Positions 8,102 through 14,325 are shown, counted from the stretch's first letter. The stretch is 20,797 nucleotides of DNA from CAVRTJ01 sp964507185 (GCA_964507185.1 CAZDOY010000042.1:1-20797); one strand, 5' to 3'. Numbers and translations are program-made. The notes: a model not told the origin generated them from the letters alone.

Positions 8102-8176
8102 TGGTAGCCCGTACGGGACTCGAACCCGTGTTACCGACGTGAGAGGCCGGCGTCCTAACCGCTGAACGAACGGGCC
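8102..8176 (-). tRNA. tRNA-Glu (anticodon CTC)
   Basis: The cloverleaf can be folded by eye: acceptor GGCCCGT/ACGGGCT with a G-U first pair, D stem GTTC/GGAC, anticodon stem CCGGC/GTCGG with loop CTCTCAC, and a T arm around GGTTCGAGTCC. The anticodon is CTC, reading GAG. Discriminator A is followed by an encoded CCA at 8104-8102. It is second in a tandem, 4 nt after tRNA-Gln. Confidence 0.95.
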
Positions 8177-8180
8177 ACGG

Positions 8181-8255
8181 TGGCTGGGGAGGGAGGACTC
8201 GAACCCCCAACATCCTGGTCCAGAGCCAGGCGTTCCACCGTTGAACTACTCCCCA
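8181..8255 (-). tRNA. tRNA-Gln (anticodon CTG)
   Basis: The acceptor TGGGGAG/CTCCCCA has the U1-A72 pair typical of tRNA-Gln. The anticodon stem CCTGG/CCAGG encloses CTCTGGA, giving anticodon CTG, which reads CAG. Discriminator G and an encoded CCA are present. It is the first gene of the minus-strand tRNA tandem, with a consensus promoter ending 10 nt upstream. Confidence 0.96.
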
Positions 8256-8265
8256 ACGGACACAT

Positions 8266-8294
8266 ATCTTAATGAAGCACCCCTGGGCTGTCAA
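8266..8294 (-). promoter_or_regulatory. Sigma-70-type promoter of tRNA-Gln/tRNA-Glu
   Basis: The minus strand shows TTGACA (8294-8289), a 17-nt spacer and TAAGAT (8271-8266), with the tRNA 5' end 10 nt downstream. Both hexamers and the spacing are identical to those of the nuo promoter. A GTGGAC/GTCCAC inverted repeat (8300-8324) begins 5 nt upstream of the -35 box. Confidence 0.85.
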
Positions 8295-8321
8295 GCAGGG
8301 TGGACGCCCCTCGATAGAGTC

Positions 8322-8444
8322 CACAGTGAGATGGCGAGGCTGTGAGAAGGCTGACGAAAGAGATGGATTTTTCACTCAAAGGCGAAGGAACTCCGGATTC
8401 TGAGTTTAGGATTTAAAGGACGGCGGGGGAACGGGCTTACGAAG
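8322..8444 (+). repeat. Dispersed non-coding repeat, copy A
   Basis: It begins with CACAGTGAGA (8322-8331), has a central A-C-T-C-C-G-G-A-T-T-C block, and ends with GGATTTAAAGGACGGC (8409-8424) running on to C-G-A-A-G at 8444. The same three blocks occur in the same order on the minus strand at 10375-10295. The last 36 nt align with 34 nt of that copy with only a few differences. Copy A has about 40 extra bases in its first half. Confidence 0.6.
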
Positions 8445-8620
8445 CCGAGTTGGACAGCGAGGCTGGGAGATAAGGGGGACCGAGGCCTCAAAGGCTCTGA
8501 AAGTTAAGGTGTAAATGGGTAGTCTTCCTCCCGGTGCGCCGGGCCGGCATCTTCGCCGCGGACCCGTTTTCCCGGCGAAGCAGAGGTTGGCAGGAAATGC
8601 CCACCCGTCCGAACCCGCAT

Positions 8621-8642
8621 GGTAACCACCCTCGTGGTTACC
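8621..8642. repeat. Perfect 9-bp palindrome upstream of the tRNA-Cys promoter
   Basis: GGTAACCAC and GTGGTTACC flank a CCTC centre. The symmetry is perfect and ends 11 nt before the -35 box. No T-run follows on either strand. It could be an operator for a dimeric regulator or a stable hairpin. Confidence 0.6.
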
Positions 8643-8653
8643 GGCAGGCGAGG

Positions 8654-8683
8654 TTGACAGGGTCCTCTCCCCCTCTGCATAAT
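8654..8683 (+). promoter_or_regulatory. Promoter of tRNA-Cys (probably also tRNA-Leu and mbfA)
   Basis: TTGACA at 8654-8659, an 18-nt spacer and CATAAT at 8678-8683, with the tRNA-Cys 5' end 13 nt downstream. The -35 is perfect. No hairpin terminator is seen between tRNA-Cys and tRNA-Leu or between tRNA-Leu and mbfA, so the transcript may extend through all three. Confidence 0.75.
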
Positions 8684-8696
8684 CCACTGTGCAGGT

Positions 8697-8770
8697 GGCG
8701 CCGTAGCCAAGTGGTAAGGCAGGGGCCTGCAAAGCCTTCATCACCGGTTCGAATCCGGTCGGCGCCTCCA
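8697..8770 (+). tRNA. tRNA-Cys (anticodon GCA)
   Basis: The acceptor GGCGCCG/CGGCGCC, the D arm with AGCC...GGTAAGGC, anticodon GCA at 8729-8731 and a T arm with GGTTCGAATCC form a standard tRNA-Cys. The discriminator is U, as required for cysteinyl-tRNA synthetase, followed by an encoded CCA (8768-8770). The antisense strand gives a misleading reading frame and is not a gene. Confidence 0.97.
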
Positions 8771-8852
8771 ATTAATCTCCCGCTTCCCCCACCCGTCTCG
8801 ACAATCCCTTCAGAACGAATTTTTCCGGGTGCCTCCGGGCGCTGAGACGCGC

Positions 8853-8858
8853 TATACT
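8853..8858 (+). promoter_or_regulatory. Possible -10 box for tRNA-Leu and mbfA
   Basis: TATACT lies 7 nt before the tRNA-Leu 5' end, a good distance for a -10 box. No good -35 box is found 16-18 nt upstream, so this would be a weak or activator-dependent promoter. Read-through from the tRNA-Cys promoter is an alternative. Confidence 0.4.
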
Positions 8859-8865
8859 GGAAGTG

Positions 8866-8952
8866 GCCGGAGTGGCGGAATTGGCAGACGCAGGGGACTT
8901 AAAATCCCCTGGCCGAAAGGCCGTACCGGTTCGATCCCGGTCTCCGGCACCA
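8866..8952 (+). tRNA. tRNA-Leu (anticodon TAA)
   Basis: This is an 87-nt class II tRNA with acceptor GCCGGAG/CTCCGGC and anticodon stem GGGGA/TCCCC around CTTAAAA, giving anticodon TAA at 8900-8902. A variable arm with a GGCC-gaaa-GGCC stem follows. Discriminator A and an encoded CCA (8950-8952) are present. It reads UUA/UUG. The iron-transporter gene starts 28 nt downstream with no terminator in between. Confidence 0.97.
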
Positions 8953-8980
8953 CGTTCCTATTCAAAAGCAGGGAGGGGGT

Positions 8981-10138
8981 ATGGACGGCGAAGGAAGAGA
9001 AGCGACGGGCACCGAACGAGAGCCCGAACCGAAGCCCGCGGATATAAAGAGGTACAAGGTTAACTTCCAGGACGAGCTCAACGCGGTGGCCCTCTACGAG
9101 GCCATGGCTGAGGCGGAGCCGGACGAGGAGCGAGCTTCCATCTTCCAGGAACTGGCCGAAGTGGAGCGATCGCACGCTGAGGTGTGGAGGCGGAAACTGG
9201 AGAAGGCCAAGACCCGGCATTCCGGATCGGCCCTGACCTTCAAGACCCGCCTGCTCATACGTCTGGCGCGCGGACTCGGCACGAAGACGATCTTCCCGAT
9301 CGTGCAGGCCATCGAGAAGACCGCAGACAACGGCTACGCCGGCCAGTCGGACCCCGAGGCCCGGCGCATGGCCCGCGTTGAGAAGACCCACGCCAAAGTC
9401 TTCGCCTCCATGAAGTCCGCCGAGCCTGGCCGCATCCTGAACGCCGAATCCTGGCACCGCCGGGACACGGGCGGGTCCCTGCGCGCAGCCGTCTTCGGCG
9501 TGAACGACGGCCTCGTCTCTAACTTCTCTCTCATCATGGGCGTCGCCGGCGCCAGCCAGGACATAAAGAGCATTCTCATCGCGGGCGTGGCCGGCATGCT
9601 GGCGGGCGCTTTTTCCATGGGCGCCGGAGAGTACGTTTCCGTGCGTTCCCAGAGGGAACTCTTCGAACACGAGATCGGCAAGGAGGCAGAAGAGCTGGAG
9701 GCCATGCCCGAGGAGGAGATGCAGGAACTGGAGCTCATTTACAGGGCCAAGGGCATCCCCCGGGAATCCGCGGCCGAACTGGCCCGGTCCATGCTGGGCA
9801 ATCCCGAGTCTGCACTGGACACGCTGGCGCGGGAGGAACTGGGACTGGACCCGGGGGATCTGGGTTCGCCCTGGCGCGTGGCGATCAGCTCCTTTCTCGC
9901 CTTCAGCGGCGGCGCCGTGATTCCGCTTCTGCCTTTCTTCTTTCTGACCGGCGGGAGGGGCGTACTGGTTTCCGCCTCTCTTGCAGGCCTTGCGCTCTTC
10001 GGCGTGGGTGGGGCGCTCTCCTTCTTCACGGGCCGGAACTTCTTCTACAGCGGTCTGCGGATGCTCTGCATCGGCGGCGTGGTGGCCGTCGTCACGAACG
10101 TCCTGGGCCGGCTGCTGGGTGTGTCCCTCGGGACGTAA
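8981..10138 (+). CDS. mbfA: MbfA-type ferritin-like/VIT1 fusion, probable membrane iron exporter
   Basis: The 385-residue protein joins an N-terminal rubrerythrin/ferritin-like domain (about 25-150) to a C-terminal VIT1/CCC1 metal-transporter domain (about 160-385). Likely iron ligands are E32, E40 and the E62-x2-H65 pair in the first helix pair, and E134-x2-H137 in the second. The transporter part begins with A-A-V-F-G-V-N-D-G-L-V-S-N, then A-G-A-F-S-M-G-A-G-E-Y-V-S-V, a glutamate-rich cytosolic stretch and three more helices. In characterised MbfA proteins this architecture exports iron and protects against iron and peroxide. The ATG has GGAGGGGG just upstream. No Fur or Irr box was recognised, and expression may come with tRNA-Leu. 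Confidence 0.9.
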   Translation: MDGEGREATGTEREPEPKPADIKRYKVNFQDELNAVALYEAMAEAEPDEERASIFQELAEVERSHAEVWRRKLEKAKTRHSGSALTFKTRLLIRLARGLGTKTIFPIVQAIEKTADNGYAGQSDPEARRMARVEKTHAKVFASMKSAEPGRILNAESWHRRDTGGSLRAAVFGVNDGLVSNFSLIMGVAGASQDIKSILIAGVAGMLAGAFSMGAGEYVSVRSQRELFEHEIGKEAEELEAMPEEEMQELELIYRAKGIPRESAAELARSMLGNPESALDTLAREELGLDPGDLGSPWRVAISSFLAFSGGAVIPLLPFFFLTGGRGVLVSASLAGLALFGVGGALSFFTGRNFFYSGLRMLCIGGVVAVVTNVLGRLLGVSLGT

Positions 10139-10147
10139 GGGCACCGG

Positions 10148-10171
10148 GTGATCGAGTGATCAAGTGGATAG
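10148..10171 (+). repeat. Short octamer tandem array after mbfA
   Basis: GTGATCGA, GTGATCAA and GTGGATAG stand in tandem, ten bases after the mbfA stop. Only three imperfect units are present, so this is modest evidence of slippage-type repeats. Confidence 0.4.
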
Positions 10172-10202
10172 TAATCAGTCGAAGGAGGGCCTCCGGGGGG
10201 AC

Positions 10203-10230
10203 GACCGCGGACCGCAGACCGCCGACCGCG
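10203..10230 (+). repeat. Heptanucleotide tandem array, GACCGCN x 4
   Basis: Four contiguous 7-bp units (GACCGCG, GACCGCA, GACCGCC, GACCGCG) differ only at the last base. It sits in the 255-bp gap between the convergent mbfA and tsaE. A wide inverted repeat CCTCCGG (10190-10196)/CCGGAGG (10250-10256) brackets it. Confidence 0.65.
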
Positions 10231-10294
10231 AACGACCGGGGATCGCCATCCGGAGGAGCCTCAAACCATTTGCGTTAGAAAGCGGTAGTTTTTT

Positions 10295-10375
10295 CTTCGA
10301 AGGCCCTTCCCCAGCCGTCCTTAAATCCGCAATCCCAAATCCCAATTCCCAAATCTGGAGTCCCGTCTCACTGTG
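10295..10375 (-). repeat. Dispersed non-coding repeat, copy B, with internal heptamers
   Basis: On the minus strand it begins with CACAGTGAGA (10375-10366), passes through A-C-T-C-C-A-G-A-T-T and ends with GGATTTAAGGACGGC and onwards to C-G-A-A-G (10328-10295), matching copy A at 8322-8444 in inverted orientation. Its centre holds heptamers, read on the plus strand as AATCCCA, AATCCCA, ATTCCCA at 10331-10351, which copy A has in reduced form. No typical terminator was seen in this convergent gap. Confidence 0.6.
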
Positions 10376-10393
10376 AAAGTCCTTGTACCGGAG

Positions 10394-10837
10394 TCACCCG
10401 CGAAGGTCGAAATCCAGTTCGACGCTGCGGACCACGTCGGGGCCGTAGATGAAACGCATGCGCAGGACGGGGCGGCCCGAGCGGGACCACAGGGCTTCGC
10501 CCGTTTCGGGCCACTCCACGATGACGAGGTCACCTGAGGCCATGATCTCTTCCAGCCCCAGAGATTCGAGGTCGTGTTCGGACGCCAGCCTGTAGAGATC
10601 GACGTGGGTCATGCCGAACCCGGCCTTGCCCGGCGGGTACTTCTGCACGAGGGTGAAGGAGGGGCTGGAGACCCATCCGTCCGGCACGCCCAGGGCCTTC
10701 GCAAGGTAGCTGACGAAGGTGGTCTTGCCCGCGCCGAGGTCGCCGGAGAGCAGGAGCAGTTCCCGTCCCTGGAGCACCCCGGCCACCCTCGCGGCCAGGG
10801 AACGGGTCCGGCGCAGGGAAGGAAGCGCGACGATCAT
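10394..10837 (-). CDS. tsaE: tRNA threonylcarbamoyladenosine biosynthesis ATPase TsaE
   Basis: TsaE (YjeE family) is the P-loop ATPase that works with TsaB and TsaD to put t6A at position 37 of ANN-decoding tRNAs. The 147-residue protein has Walker A GDLGAGKT at 32-39, S-S-P-S-F-T-L-V at 57-64, H-V-D-L-Y-R-L at 78-84 and V-E-W-P-E at 107-111, all in standard order and spacing. The start is the ATG that overlaps the nnr stop as ATGA. A longer reading frame upstream is low-complexity and unrelated to TsaE. No separate ribosome site is evident, so translation is probably coupled to the upstream gene. The nnr-tsaE neighbourhood is conserved across bacteria (yjeF-yjeE in E. coli). Confidence 0.95.
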   Translation of the reverse strand: MIVALPSLRRTRSLAARVAGVLQGRELLLLSGDLGAGKTTFVSYLAKALGVPDGWVSSPSFTLVQKYPPGKAGFGMTHVDLYRLASEHDLESLGLEEIMASGDLVIVEWPETGEALWSRSGRPVLRMRFIYGPDVVRSVELDFDLRG

Positions 10838-12396
10838 GCGCCGCGCCGCCCGCGGAGACGCCCTTCGACGCGGGGAAGCGCGTCCGCAGCCTCCGAGGCA
10901 AGCAGCCCGTAGCCGCCGAGGCTTTCCTGGGCCTCGTCGGCCGCCGCGCCATGCCACCAGGCCGCCAGGGACGCGGCATCGAAGGGTGGCAGGCCGCGCC
11001 CGAGCAGGGCGGCGACCACGCCCGTGAGGATGTCGCCGAAGCCCGGTCCCGCCATGTGGGGTCCGCCCGAGAGGTTGATCCGCCAGGGGACGTTTGGCGC
11101 GGCCACGAGCGTCCTGAAGCCCTTGAGAAGGAGCGATACGTCCCAGGCCGACGCCCTCTCGGGTGCCAATTCGTACCTGCTTTTCAGGACCTCGGCGGCG
11201 GACAGTCCCGCAAGCCGTCCCATTTCGCCAGGGTGGGGCGTGAGTACCCGGGGCCCCGCGTGAATCGAGAGTTCTTCCGCTCTGCCCGCAAAGGCGTTGA
11301 TCGCGTCCGCATCGACGATTGCCGGGAGAGGAACGGCCGCGTAGAGTTCCCGGAAGAGCGCCTGCGTTTCCGGGAAGGAGCCTCCACCTGGTCCGAGGCC
11401 GACGGCGGCCACGCTCCTGCAGAAATCGAGAACAGGGGTGAGGGCGTCCATGCTGAGGGTGCCCTCGCGCGTTTCTGGCAGGGGGAGCGTCATGGCCTCA
11501 GGGAGCGAGGCCGCAACCACCGGTTGCGCGGACTCGGGCGTGGCCACGGTGACCAGGCCGGCCCCCGCCCTGAGAGCGCCCCGGGCCGCCAGGACGGCGG
11601 CGCCGCTTTTGCCGCGGCTGCCCGCCACGAGCAGGACGCGTCCGGCGTCGCCCTTGTGCGTGCCGGGCTCTCTCGCCGAGAAGAAGGGCGCGGCCCAGCG
11701 AGCGTCCAGCGCCTCGGCCACGAACCCGGCCCTTTCCGATGCCTCGCGGGGAATGCCGATGTCCAGGACCCGCACCTTGCCGCACCAGGCGGCGCCCTCG
11801 GGCGTGAAGAGCGGGGGCTTGGCGAGGGCGAGCGTCAGCGTGAGGTCGGCCCGAACGGCCTCGCCCAGCGGCTTCAGCTCGTCTCCCGACAGGCCCGATG
11901 GAATGTCCACGGCGGCCACGTAAGCCCCGCATGCGTTCAGAGCCCGCACAATCTCCAGGTACCGTCCCCGAAGCGGGCCGCCGAGGCCCGTTCCAAGCAG
12001 GGCATCCACCACGAGATCGGCGCCGGACGCGAAAGTCGAAACGAGAGCCGGCGCGTCGTCGCCCTCCGCGACGGAGGGCTGGACGCCCGCGGCGGTAAGC
12101 CTCTGGTACTGCGTCGAGGCGTCGGCCGACAGGCCGTCGGGATCGGCCGCAACGATGACTTCGGGATGGTAGCCCTCCCCTTTGAGCAGCCTCGCCACCG
12201 CGAGGCCGTCGCCACCGTTGTTGCCCTTCCCGCAGAGAATCAGGACACGGCCTTCAAGCCGCTCGGGGCACTCCTCGACGAGCGCGCGGACCACGGCCTC
12301 CGCCGCATTCTCCATGAGCGTAAGGGATGGGATGCCCATGCCCTCGATCGCCGCGCGGTCAACGATTCTCATGGTTTCTGCCGTGTAAAGCCTCAT
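10834..12396 (-). CDS. nnr: Bifunctional NAD(P)H-hydrate epimerase / ADP-dependent NAD(P)H-hydrate dehydratase
   Basis: This enzyme repairs hydrated NADH and NADPH. The N-terminal domain (about 1-215) epimerises the R form to the S form. The C-terminal domain (about 240-510) dehydrates the S form using ADP. The 520-residue length matches the fused form. Visible motifs are CGKGNNGGDG at 55-64, V-V-D-A-L-L-G-T-G-L at 129-138 and V-D-I-P-S-G-L in the epimerase. The dehydratase has H-K-G-D-A-G-R-V-L-L-V-A-G-S at 247-260, L-T-P-H-P-G-E near 385-391 and the catalytic G-F-G-D-I-L-T-G at 452-459. The ATG at 12396 has only a weak upstream purine tract. It is 58 nt downstream of the cyclic-nucleotide gene and overlaps tsaE by 4 nt. 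Confidence 0.95.
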   Translation of the reverse strand: MRLYTAETMRIVDRAAIEGMGIPSLTLMENAAEAVVRALVEECPERLEGRVLILCGKGNNGGDGLAVARLLKGEGYHPEVIVAADPDGLSADASTQYQRLTAAGVQPSVAEGDDAPALVSTFASGADLVVDALLGTGLGGPLRGRYLEIVRALNACGAYVAAVDIPSGLSGDELKPLGEAVRADLTLTLALAKPPLFTPEGAAWCGKVRVLDIGIPREASERAGFVAEALDARWAAPFFSAREPGTHKGDAGRVLLVAGSRGKSGAAVLAARGALRAGAGLVTVATPESAQPVVAASLPEAMTLPLPETREGTLSMDALTPVLDFCRSVAAVGLGPGGGSFPETQALFRELYAAVPLPAIVDADAINAFAGRAEELSIHAGPRVLTPHPGEMGRLAGLSAAEVLKSRYELAPERASAWDVSLLLKGFRTLVAAPNVPWRINLSGGPHMAGPGFGDILTGVVAALLGRGLPPFDAASLAAWWHGAAADEAQESLGGYGLLASEAADALPRVEGRLRGRRGA

Positions 12397-12454
12397 CGTC
12401 TTCGGTCTTCCTCATCGGTGGTCTTGAGCAGGAAAGGCGGGACCGTGCGAATCC

Positions 12455-14233
12455 TCAGAAGCCTCCCGACATGAGCCGCCACTGTATGATCTTGAGATTG
12501 ATCTCCCTCAGGCGCTGGGTCAGGATTCGGCAGAGTATGTAGAGGAACTGGTGGGCCGACTCCACGTCGACGGACAGAATCTCGTTGAGCACGCCACGGG
12601 AGATGGTCAGAACGGTCGTGCCGTTCACGTGGGCTCTGGCGTCGGCCGACCTGGGTTCTTCGTCCACCAGGGCCATCTCGCCGAAAAAGTCGCCCTTGCC
12701 CAGAATGGCCAGGGCCTCCTCGCCCACGCCTGGGATGTTCTTGGTGATGCGGACCTTGCCGTCCAGTATGATGTAAAGCTTGTCGCCCTTCGTCCCTTCC
12801 CTGAAGATCACCTCATCCTGGTTGTAGAGTTCCTCGATCGAGAAGGCCGCAAGCAGCCTGAGTTCCTTGGAGGACAACCCCTGCTCCTGAAGGAGCTTGA
12901 TCTTGCGGTCCAGGTCGATGGATATGGCCTTGGAGCGGTTCGCCGCCTCGGGGGACTGCGCGCCCTTGGGCACCGAATCCGTCTCGGCAAAGAAGGTCCT
13001 GAGGAGATCGTTCGCCTCGCGCGTCCTGCGTGACAGCGACTTCCAGAAGTGCCAGTAGAAGTGCACCGCCACCTCCTTGTGAAGTTCGAAGAAGGGGTCC
13101 AGATCGCTCCTTCGCACATAAAACAACGTGCAGTCCTTTGCGGCTACCGCGTCCGCGCTTCTGTGGGCGGGGTCGATAAAGTTCATCTCGCCGAAGAGCT
13201 CACCCCTCTGGGCGATGGAAAGGACCTGTTCGCCGAAAGGAGTCTTCTTCGCGAGGCGGACCTCCCCCTTTTCGACGAGGTAGAGCTCGTCTCCTTCGTC
13301 GTTTTCGTCGAAGACGAGTCCGCCGCCCGACACCTTCGTCTCGTTGACCGCCTTCGCGATTACGAAGAGATTCTCGTCCGAGAGCGATGCAAGAAGCTCG
13401 AAAGCGCGCAACCGCAGGGCTAGCTGAAGCAGGCCTTTCCGGGTTTCGTCGTCGGGGCGGCTACGGGCGAGGTCGCTGAGCCCCCGCATCGCGCCCTTGT
13501 CCAGCAATGCGTCCTTATGGAGATCGAGTTCCCCGACGCATCGGTGAAAAAGCGACAGCCTGCGCCTGAAGAGTTCGCTTCTGGCGGCCTTGCTCCGGAC
13601 GTTGAGCTTTTCCTGAAGATACTTGAATTTCTCCTGCAGCTCCGGTGCGGGCGATCGCCCCGCCGCGCTGTCGAGGATCATGGCGTCCACGATGCTCGCG
13701 AGCCCCGCCTTGTAGTTTTTGAGGTAGAAAAGTGCGCGGCCGAGAAGGGCATGGGCCTCGGCATTGAAGGGATTCACGGCGATGAGGGCCTTGAGTTCCT
13801 TGATCGCGCTGGGAAAGTCGTTGCCCTTGTAAAAGAGGCGAGCCAGGGCGAAGTGCGCGGATTCGTTCGAGCCATTGTGCATGAGCGCAAGGTGGTAGCA
13901 TTCGAAGGCCTTTTCTTCCTGGTCCTTCCTCTCAAAGATTTCGCCCATGGAGCAGAACTGCGCGGAAAGCTTGTCCTGTCGGACGCGCTCCTCCCGGTAC
14001 TTGCCCATCAGCCTGCTTCTTTCCTCTTCCTCCCTGGCCTTGAGAAGATTGCGCATCTTGCCGAGTCCGATCTTCATGGCCAGACTGCCGGGGAAGAGCT
14101 TGACGCCCGTCTCGTAAAGCTCCACGGCCTCTTCATAGTGTTCCTGTTCCGCGAAGCGCTCCGCGACCCGGGCAAGGTCCTCGGCGTCTATATTCAGGCT
14201 GGTGGCCGTTACCGGCCGGAGATTGTCTGGCAC
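12455..14233 (-). CDS. TPR protein with two cyclic-nucleotide-binding domains
   Basis: The 592-residue soluble protein has TPR-like helical repeats over about residues 15-210, including the unit E-K-A-F-E-C-Y-H-L-A-L near 107-117. Two CRP-type cNMP-binding domains follow at about 279-390 and 459-578. Both phosphate-binding cassettes are intact by eye: GELFGEMNFIDPAHRSADAV (E349, R358, S359) and GDFFGEMALVDEEPRSADAR (E519, R528, S529). Nucleotide binding is therefore plausible in both. There is no DNA-binding, kinase or other output domain. The function is unknown; a second-messenger-controlled scaffold is an inference. The start is a GTG with AGGAGG 5 nt upstream. A TTGACG/TACAAT promoter lies directly before it, and it may lead an operon with nnr and tsaE. 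Confidence 0.85.
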   Translation of the reverse strand: MPDNLRPVTATSLNIDAEDLARVAERFAEQEHYEEAVELYETGVKLFPGSLAMKIGLGKMRNLLKAREEEERSRLMGKYREERVRQDKLSAQFCSMGEIFERKDQEEKAFECYHLALMHNGSNESAHFALARLFYKGNDFPSAIKELKALIAVNPFNAEAHALLGRALFYLKNYKAGLASIVDAMILDSAAGRSPAPELQEKFKYLQEKLNVRSKAARSELFRRRLSLFHRCVGELDLHKDALLDKGAMRGLSDLARSRPDDETRKGLLQLALRLRAFELLASLSDENLFVIAKAVNETKVSGGGLVFDENDEGDELYLVEKGEVRLAKKTPFGEQVLSIAQRGELFGEMNFIDPAHRSADAVAAKDCTLFYVRRSDLDPFFELHKEVAVHFYWHFWKSLSRRTREANDLLRTFFAETDSVPKGAQSPEAANRSKAISIDLDRKIKLLQEQGLSSKELRLLAAFSIEELYNQDEVIFREGTKGDKLYIILDGKVRITKNIPGVGEEALAILGKGDFFGEMALVDEEPRSADARAHVNGTTVLTISRGVLNEILSVDVESAHQFLYILCRILTQRLREINLKIIQWRLMSGGF

Positions 14234-14254
14234 CCTGTCCTCCTGTTATTACCG

Positions 14255-14283
14255 ATTGTAAGGGCCACCTTGCACAACGTCAA
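14255..14283 (-). promoter_or_regulatory. Promoter of the cNMP-binding protein/nnr/tsaE genes
   Basis: The minus strand shows TTGACG (14283-14278), a 17-nt spacer and TACAAT (14260-14255). The inferred start of transcription is near 14248, giving a leader of about 15 nt that contains the AGGAGG ribosome site. Nested inverted repeats (14284-14325) abut the -35 box on its upstream side. Confidence 0.75.
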
Positions 14284-14325
14284 CGGCACCGGTCTCGGCC
14301 GGCCCTGTCCGGCCACGGGCTGCCG
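14284..14325. repeat. Nested inverted repeats upstream of the 14278-14283 -35 box
   Basis: Outer arms CGGCA (14284-14288)/TGCCG (14321-14325) enclose inner arms GGCCGG (14297-14302)/CCGGCC (14309-14314) with a 6-nt loop. There is no T-tract. It resembles the position of inverted repeats seen before three other promoters in the window, although the arm sequences differ. Confidence 0.4.

Larger units (their letters stand above)
8256..8696. other. 441-nt non-coding divergent region between two tRNA pairs
   Basis: No credible gene is found here. It holds the tRNA-Gln promoter at 8266-8294, a 6-bp inverted repeat at 8300-8324, one copy of a dispersed repeat at 8322-8444, an imperfect-loop hairpin CTTCGCCG/CGGCGAAG at 8551-8580, a perfect 9-bp palindrome at 8621-8642 and the tRNA-Cys promoter at 8654-8683. 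Apparent reading frames across it are translations of the tRNA genes on either side. The stretch 8445-8550 shows nothing recognisable. A small RNA cannot be excluded. Confidence 0.6.

Noticed and set aside
8058..8375. 105-residue minus-strand frame across the tRNA-Gln/tRNA-Glu tandem
   Set aside because: It reads through both tRNA genes, including their T-arms, and has no independent coding signal.
8406..8771. 121-residue minus-strand reading frame beginning M-E-A-P-T-G-F-E-P-V
   Set aside because: Its N-terminal part is the antisense translation of tRNA-Cys, a well-known false protein. The rest is low-complexity.
8829..9063. Short plus-strand frames over tRNA-Leu (for example G-V-A-E-L-A-D-A-G-D-L-K-S-P)
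   Set aside because: These are sense translations of the tRNA-Leu gene, frequently misannotated as proteins.
8852..10144. 430-residue minus-strand frame opposite mbfA
   Set aside because: It is a GC-rich shadow of mbfA and tRNA-Leu, rich in His, Arg and Gly, without recognisable domains. The sense strand encodes a clear protein family.
10203..10230. CRISPR array
   Set aside because: Units are 7 bp in direct contact with no spacers; no cas genes are present.
10184..10296. Terminator for mbfA using CCTCCGG/CCGGAGG and the T-run near 10289-10294
   Set aside because: The arms are over 50 nt apart and the T-run is more than 30 nt from the second arm, so it does not form a standard intrinsic terminator.
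8102..10375. Integrated genomic island at the tRNA cluster
   Set aside because: No integrase, no duplicated tRNA 3' end and no change in base or codon use were seen. The inverted repeats alone do not show integration.
10951..12474. 507-residue plus-strand frame opposite nnr
   Set aside because: It mirrors the fused NAD(P)HX repair enzyme and has no domain or ribosome site of its own.
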